64,000 bases of DNA, taken from assembly GCA_018902385.1 (NCBI GenBank), contig JABSSW010000028.1:1-64000 (forward strand), read 5' to 3'. Shown here in pieces: positions 57,685 to 64,000 of this stretch. Position numbers and translations under genes: made by a program. The notes beneath the pieces were generated by a model. It saw only the letters and a program-made list of their open reading frames with translations, was not told where the DNA came from and did not search any database. Within the stretch, counting starts at the first letter, position 1. Every line of letters begins with the position of its first letter. The stretch comes from Physcia stellaris (Eukaryota; Ascomycota; Lecanoromycetes; Caliciales; Physciaceae).

Positions 57685-60600
57685 GCTTCAATATGTCGAC
57701 AGCAGAAGTGGATGTTCTAGTACAAAGTCTAAATGTGACCTCTTGAATAATGGATGTTTCGTAAAAGGATGATAGTACAACAATTAGTGAAAGCATCCAG
57801 AAGCAATGCTATCGTATCCTTAGTGGGGACAATATAGCGACTGGGGTCCTACGACGTGGCCACATATTATTACATACTGCTCTGCTCCTTCCTCGCGAAA
57901 GATGCCCAATACGTAACTTAGAACATTCTCTTGAATTCCTTACGGCGTCTGTTTTGGGTTGTCTAGCCTAGTGGTGAATTTAGGGTATCGTGGCGGGACA
58001 TCGAAATGCCGAGCCATCACATCTATCACGGGCAGTACATAAGGATCAAGCAGGAGGAAATCCTGAATTACTCTCAGGTTGGACCAATTCGCTCGTGCCC
58101 AGCGCCCAAAAGTGCATGGCCTTGCGATCGCTGAGTTATCTCAACTGCGACACTCCAACTACTACCTAGTCTACTACGATCTCTCAGTGACCAGATATTC
58201 TAGCTTTACCCGCTAGCCTTATCATTGCTGTGCTTCACATCTCCACAACAGCTTGCATACTTTACCTTGAAGAGTGCCTATCCCGCCCACACGATAAGAG
58301 TCTTGCCCTCGACCCACACTCTACAGAGTTATGCCTCCAGCTTTACGCTTGGCTTCCTTCCGTTCTGTTGTCTGTTATCATTAGTCATAACGCGTACAGC
58401 CACTAATTCCGATATAGCGCATACCCATTGCTTCTTGCAGTCACGGTACGCCCTGACCAGTGTCAGTAGTCACGTCCTTCGGGGATTTATTGCCATTGCC
58501 AGGTGCTTTCATTCGATATGATCTGGCTACACATCATCTCGAACAGACTCGGTCAAGCTCACTGGAAATAGTCGGAACACATGTCCCTATCGCCTCCATT
58601 TCTGTGCAGGCACTTTAGGCTTCGAGTGGCCGCATCTTGACAGGGGTCGAAATATTCGCTGTTTCTCTTGCTAGTCAAATCAGTCAACATATATCGGGTC
58701 AGCAAAAGCTCCGCACGGCCTACACGTACCCCATGAAAGTCTTCTCCGCTTTCGTCCAGGTCGACGCTTCTCCTTCCTCCTCAGCCATGTCCACACCGCC
58801 GGTAGTCGTGATATCCCAATGCGAACGTCTTGAAAATCAAAGTCGAAGCATATGTACGAGTAGCTGCGCGTGTGTTGTTTTCGTGGGCTGCGGTATACGT
58901 GCCGAGGTGCCGACCTGTCGATTGCCGGGGGCTTTGGCGAAAAAGGCATAGTGGCTTGACCTCTGATAAGGGCGATAAAAGAAATAGAAGACCAGTCGAC
59001 ATTATTATTACAGTACGGAGGTAAGACCTGCCAACCTTATAAAGAATGGTATTTTCTTGAGATGTTTAGTTCTCGAAATCGAAAGTCCTTGCAGCAAATT
59101 TACGCTAGTAGATTTCAGGGTCTCATGACTGTGTATACCCTACAAAAAATCCCAGTAAATCTTAGGGTTATAGAGTAATGCTCGAGGATTTAATCGGTCA
59201 ATAAAACCCGGATATGGGAACTAGCCGCAAAATGTTTTTGAACCATTAAAGGATTCTCGTAATAAAGACAAAGTCTTTAATTTACATAAACAAAGACAAG
59301 TCGTGAAACTTTTAGTCCTTACGATCCGAAAGTCCTTATGAAACTGAGTTCTAATAGGAAAGGTCTTGCTGTATTCTAATATTAATTCAGATGTTTTGCC
59401 TCGCAGATACGTACCCATGTCCATCCGTGGTCGTCCTCGACGTTCAGTCCAGATAATATCCAATATTTCAATTCCTCATTCAGCACCGCGAGGGCTAAAA
59501 GAATCAACGACGACTGATACCGATGAGAAGAACATAAACCATCTGTCTCCTACCCTCCCGATGATTATGGATATGCAGAGCTAAATAAGATCTAAGATAC
59601 TGGGCAGCGTCTGCCCAACCTTTTCGCTTCGTACGGCATGACGCACTGGGCAATAAATATCTTCAAGTATGTTTTGGCCTTGTTGAAATTCTTGATGCTA
59701 GTATCACGCCTTTCTACGTTCGGGACTTGCATCTATTGAAGTGTTGCTTTGTGATCCGGAGCGTGCAAACTTGATCAAGATCCCTGGATACCATGCACAC
59801 TGATCAGCCAGGACGTTTTGTGTCCAGATCAGGTAAGAAAGTCCAGACGCCTTATGTTCAGACGCCGTTTGCACCAACCGAGCCAAAGCTAATGTTTATT
59901 CCCACCACTTCATCCCTCCACACCTCTCGACCACGGCACCGACTCTATGCGCGTGGTGCTTGGGGTACGAGGCTCGCGTGCAACTCATCTACGCCAAACG
60001 AAAGAGTGTAGATAGGATTGCGTCCGGCGCGAGCCCATCATCGCTAAGACGGAGCTCGCATGTTTCTTTGCAATTCGAGACCGTAAGCGTAGGTATGCAA
60101 CATCCAATCACATGATTCGATCACAGCGAACGGCACTCACTTCGGCGGCAACGGCGAATACGATAGTCATCCCCCTCTGGCACTGTCAACAACACGTCAA
60201 GTCACCAGCTAGGTAGGAACCCAAGCCGGAGATGGTATGGCAATCCATAATCCTCCACACTGACCACATTTGTTTGTCTGTCATGTCTGCTGGTGGAAGC
60301 CATACTCGATGTAAGTCATGTTCAGCCTAAAATTATCTTCTGCGCCTTCAGCTTTTATCATGAACCCAGCAGGCAATATCCTCCACACTCATGACTCAAC
60401 TCACTTTAAGCCGCTATCGTCCCGCCGCTGTTTATTGCTAAAAGTGAGGCTTTGGCGTTGCTCGGCGAGAAGATCGTTGGAAGAGTCTGGTCCGCTTTAT
60501 AATCCTGTACTAGGAAATCTATCCCTTTCCGCTATCTAGGTCTCGTATCGTGGCTAGTCAATCTACAAGGTGTTAAAAAGTGCTGTAATGAGAGGGACGT

Positions 60601-61074
60601 CACAGGTGCAAGACAGGTGAACTGACATATTAGAACGACCAGGCTCGTGGTTGAAGCGAGGATAGCATAGCTGGCTTCGTATTACATTCTCCTGTCACTA
60701 TTACTGCCTCAACGATTTTCCTCGCCGGTTACTCTCTTAAGAGGCTAAATATTCTCCACTGTATTGTGCTTAGAGTAAACACCAGCTCAGTATCTGCTCA
60801 GACTGCCCTTTTTTCAACGGTTACTATTACATTCCTAATCGCCGTCTTCCTGTGACAGAAGTTCTCACGGATATCCTTCAGCTACTTCGCTTGCTGTGAC
60901 TCTATCCTTGAGGTGCAGAAGTCGTTGGAGGTCTTTTCGAAGCTTGGCTGAGCCTCTAGCCTAGTGTCACTAACCGGGACATTTCAATTTGTTCCACAGA
61001 TAGTTGGCGCTGTCTAGACACGGAAGAGGACTGTCAACTAAAATACTTTCCAAAGATACCACAAGCGGTCTGCC
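57685..61074. other. Gene-free stretch, 3.4 kb
   Basis: It lies between the divergent NAA25 and oxygenase genes. Frames are short and unpatterned. An AT-richer zone (59,040-59,400) contains several AAAGTCCTT/AAAGTCTTT words in both orientations. No tRNA, repeat array or transposon end could be supported. Confidence 0.5.
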
Positions 61075-62482
61075 ATGGCCACTCTCGCAGTCCTACCGCC
61101 AAGTGGAATTAGTGGTGCTGTCTCGTTTGATTCCACTTCCGACTTAGATCAGGGGCCGATTCCAGATGAACATGTGTTTGACCCTAGACAGCATATCGAC
61201 TTTATACCGCCTTCTAAAGTGCACACAATGTTAGAATTAAGCTTTCCAGAAAATGCGGGCGTTTCTCCAATAGCAGTTTCGGAGCCATTCCATCTCTTCA
61301 CGCCAGCAGCAATTCGCCAAATGCGCGCAGAGATTCTGAGCAACAAGGTTTGGGATAATTGCCAATATAGCAGTAACCTTGCTCAATGTCAGTTGCGTGG
61401 GTTTGCGGCTCAGTAAGTCAGCAATATTAAACTCTCCGCAGCATTGGAGTTGCTAAGTCTTAATAGATACGCGCCCTTTGTCTATGACGCTTGGAAGAAC
61501 CCCGAGACTCTTGCGATCATTTCCAAACTGGCGGGTGTAGAGTTAGTGACAGCCATGGACTTCGAAATCGCACATGTCAACATATCAATGAAATCCGAGA
61601 AGCAGAAAGTCGAGGAGCTTGAGGCTTACATGGACAGAAAATTGACGGAGGCCGATGAGGGTATTGCAGGTTGTCCATGGGAAGACGATAAGCCAATCGT
61701 CGACTGGCATACTGACAGCTACCCCTTTGTATGTGTCACCATGCTCAGCGACTGTACGAACATGGTGGGCGGAGAAACCGCCTTAAAAACAGGGGCTGGT
61801 GATATACTGAAAGTTCGCGGACCGCAAATGGTAGGTAGTCTGTTTCCCTGTTTCCCTTAAGATCCCCTGCTAACCTTTGCCAGGGATGCGCTGTGGTTCT
61901 ACAGGGTCGTTATATCGAGCATCAGGCATTGCGTGCTTTGGGTCAAACGGAAAGGATTACTATGGTCACTTCATTTCGACCGCGAAGTTCTAACCTGCCG
62001 GATGATACTGTACTGTACGTCTTTTTCGGTCCGATCACTTCCTGATACGCACTTCATGGAGAACATTTACGCTGAGTAGCGACAATTTCACATTGCGACT
62101 AGACACTGATACTGTCTTTCCATCTTCTTCATACTTGAACACGGAGAAATAGTTACTGATCTGCGAATGTATCAGCACTACTGTTCGGCCAATATCCGAT
62201 CTGTCCGAGCTCTATTTCCAGTACAGCGAGTACCGTTTAGAGATCCTCGAAGAACGTATCCGGGAGAAACTGAAGACGTTAAGGGACAATAAACGCAACG
62301 GAAGGACGATGAATGTTCGGCATTTCAAGCATTTTCTCAAGCGACAAGAGGAGTTCCTCGCTCACATGAACCAAGAAATGCTCGAGGACCGGCATGTCAT
62401 CAAAGGCGAGATCGATGATAGCCATCGTCTGAATAAGGAGAACTCGAGGGAAGGGAAGAGCAAGCGAAGGCGGGATGTATGA
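61075..62482 (+). CDS. 2-oxoglutarate/Fe(II) oxygenase-like protein
   Basis: Four exons: 61,075-61,412; 61,467-61,830; 61,884-62,014; 62,176-62,482; 379 residues. A double-stranded beta-helix core is suggested by WHTDSYPFVCVTMLSDC (the HxD metal pair), VGGETAL, GDILKVRGPQMGCAVVLQGRYIEH (third-ligand His) and ERITMVTSFRPRS (Arg for 2-oxoglutarate). These are the facial triad and co-substrate residues of Fe(II)/2-oxoglutarate dioxygenases. The C-terminal exon is a separate charged helical region (YFQYSEYRLEILEERIREKL...FLKRQEEFLAHMNQEML) ending in a basic SKRRRDV. Substrate unknown; similar proteins are common and uncharacterised in fungi. Intron 3 is unusually long (161 bp) for this window; its acceptor was chosen to restore DDTVLTTVRPISDLSELY. 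Confidence 0.78.
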
Positions 62483-63211
62483 AGATCTACTCTGTACAGA
62501 GCTTGGACTTGAACGACAGTAACGACACTTGATACCCATCTTCTCGGCTTTTTCGACTTGGCTTGTGACGATAGGAAGTTGTTTAACGAGTCTTCGAACT
62601 GTATCCCCACATTTGGGAAGCTTAGACATCATATCCCGTGTAGAATATATTGCATTTCCTCGGTGTTTACGAGATCTGTCGACATGATCAATTGATGTCA
62701 GCCCTCTTAATTCGTTGTGGAGTACTACTGAGGTGAGAAGCATATTAATCGCACTTTTTCGACCCGCATTAGTTCATTCATAATTCAATGGGCTGGCAGT
62801 ACGTACTCTCGTACTGTAGTATGTAGTCCTCGGTACCTTACTGGCACCACTGGTGGGATCGCGTGGCCGTCTGACCCTAAAATCAGTTAGGGTTGTAGAA
62901 GTGCCTCACATCCTTTGTCACCTCTGTATTGCAAGTTTGACGTGCTTCCTCGTTGACTTTTGCAGAATTCAATAAGAACCATACACTCAAACTTGCCGTA
63001 GCGTCAGCTCTCGGGTCACTTGCCTTTCTAGTAACGTCTTTCCCCAAACGTTGATGATTTCATCGAATGAAAGAACATTTTGGCCGTTAAGGTACTCGGT
63101 ATCAGAATTCCCAAGTCAGGTAGCTCATGACATCTGTTTGCCCAGCCGACCCGCACATAGACTGCTGGAACTTCTTGGCTCACGTCGTATGAAGGTTGAG
63201 GCTTGGTGACA
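62483..63211. other. Intergenic region before the RING gene
   Basis: 729 bp with GTACGTACTCTCGTAC and GGTACCTTAC words (62,800-62,840). Presumed 3' UTR of the oxygenase gene and promoter of the RING gene; no gene seen. Confidence 0.45.
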
Positions 63212-64000
63212 ATGAATCATTCCAGGCCCACCGGCATCAGTCCATTACAACAAAATGGCTCGAGTAGCCTTCTTCAGACGCTCGAAACGAACCTTGAAGA
63301 CTTAAGATCCGTGATTACTTGCCGGATCTGTATACGCCCACTGTACGAACCTTACACAATATCCTGTGGTCACACGTTCTGCTACAGTTGCCTGCGGCAA
63401 TGGTTCGATCGGGATCCCAGGAAGAAGACCTGTCCAGACTGCCGTACTGAAGTCACACGTGAACCTGCTCAATCTTACCTCGTAAGTCCAAGCTCCATGA
63501 GTATATCGTAACCAGTCCTTGTTGACGTCCTTCGTAGCTCCGGGACATCACTCAGATATTTGTCAGCCGAGCAGAGTTATTACCACCGGGAGAGACTACA
63601 GAAGAACATCGCGCTCTTCAGCAAGAGGAAGCAAATCTCGTCGATCAAGATAAAGCGATAGGCGCTAGCACCGGTAAAGGTCTGTTTAGGGTTCGTTTTC
63701 GAGATGCTGGCCCGAGACAAATCCCCATAATCAGAGATGTAGAGGATGGAGTGGATCGATGCCCTAGATGTACCTGGGAACTGGAAGATGGATGGTGTGA
63801 GAGTTGCGGATATGGTGATGGTGAGAGGCATTCGGAAACTGAGATGAGCGACTCGGACAACTCTTACTATTATGGACATGAGCTTGGTGACGAGATGAGC
63901 TTGTACGGAGCAGGCGACCTTGTCGAAGGTGGGAACGTCTCTGTCGACCGTGCAACCTCGGTTGACAGCGATGCTGTTCCCCACAATTACGAAGAGCCCG
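63212..64000 (+). CDS. RING-type E3 ubiquitin ligase, partial at the right edge
   Basis: Exon 1 (63,212-63,481) and exon 2 (63,538 to beyond 64,000) around a 56-bp intron. Residues about 35-80 form a complete C3HC4 RING: CRIC, then CGHTFCYSC, then CPDC. A second zinc-binding unit near residue 165 reads CPRCTWELEDGWCESCGYG (C-x2-C-x8-C-x2-C). An acidic Ser/Asp/Tyr-rich stretch follows, still open at the window end. The RING binds an E2 enzyme and directs ubiquitin transfer; the target is not apparent. The ATG at 63,212 is the first in frame after the TTG-opened frame at 63,203. I do not recognise a specific named orthologue. Confidence 0.85.

Noticed and set aside
59162-59170. TTAGGGTTA as an interstitial telomere tract
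   Set aside because: A single nine-base match with no tandem units.
1-64000. tRNA genes, rRNA and CRISPR arrays
   Set aside because: No convincing T-loop/B-box pair, rRNA segment or spaced direct-repeat array was found on reading; a covariance-model scan could still find an RNA gene I missed.

Overview
The window comes from a filamentous ascomycete (Pezizomycotina-type) nuclear genome. The evidence is split genes with short GT-AG introns (mostly 43-90 bp) and CTAAC-like branch sites, ascomycete-type PPZ phosphatase, Spc7, Ste24 and ILM1 proteins, a DUF7587-type protein seen in such fungi, and a C-to-T mutated, AT-rich transposon block. I cannot place it to class or genus from sequence alone. 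All splice sites were placed by eye and checked only for reading-frame consistency.

Layout. (1) Positions 1 to about 14,560 are an AT-rich block of two nested, decayed Ty3/gypsy LTR retrotransposons: an outer plus-strand chromodomain-type element (about 3-14,158) split by an inner minus-strand element (6,071-13,523). Neither is intact. In this block C survives almost only before A or G. CpC and CpT (GpG and ApG on the other strand) are nearly gone, while CpG is strongly enriched, which is not the textbook CpA-directed repeat-induced point mutation (RIP). (2) Positions 14,600-26,100 are gene-poor: a thioredoxin-like TXNL1 homologue right at the block edge, a PPZ-type phosphatase, a DUF7587-like gene with seven introns, long stretches with no recognisable gene, and a 79-bp TA-flanked inverted-repeat element. 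(3) Positions 26,100-57,700 are dense housekeeping sequence: ribosomal protein S11 (RPS11), Spc7/KNL1, mevalonate kinase, Ste24, a conserved small basic protein, mitochondrial bL34, an M16 metalloprotease, ZW10, an AVT3-type vacuolar amino-acid transporter, a PABA synthase, geranylgeranyltransferase-I beta, ILM1 and the NatB subunit NAA25. (4) Positions 57,700-64,000 hold a gene-free stretch, a 2-oxoglutarate/Fe(II) oxygenase-like gene, and a RING E3 ligase gene that runs off the right edge.

Links between genes. Mevalonate kinase, geranylgeranyltransferase-I beta and Ste24 act at successive stages of isoprenoid supply, protein prenylation and CAAX processing, and the first and third share a 500-bp divergent promoter. 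Spc7 carries the RVSF motif known in its family as the PP1 docking site; ZW10 is a second gene from a family with kinetochore or tethering roles. RPS11 and SPC7 share a 215-bp divergent promoter. Two otherwise well-conserved genes (SPC7, CDC43) each show one apparent frame slip, so local sequence errors should be considered before calling them broken.
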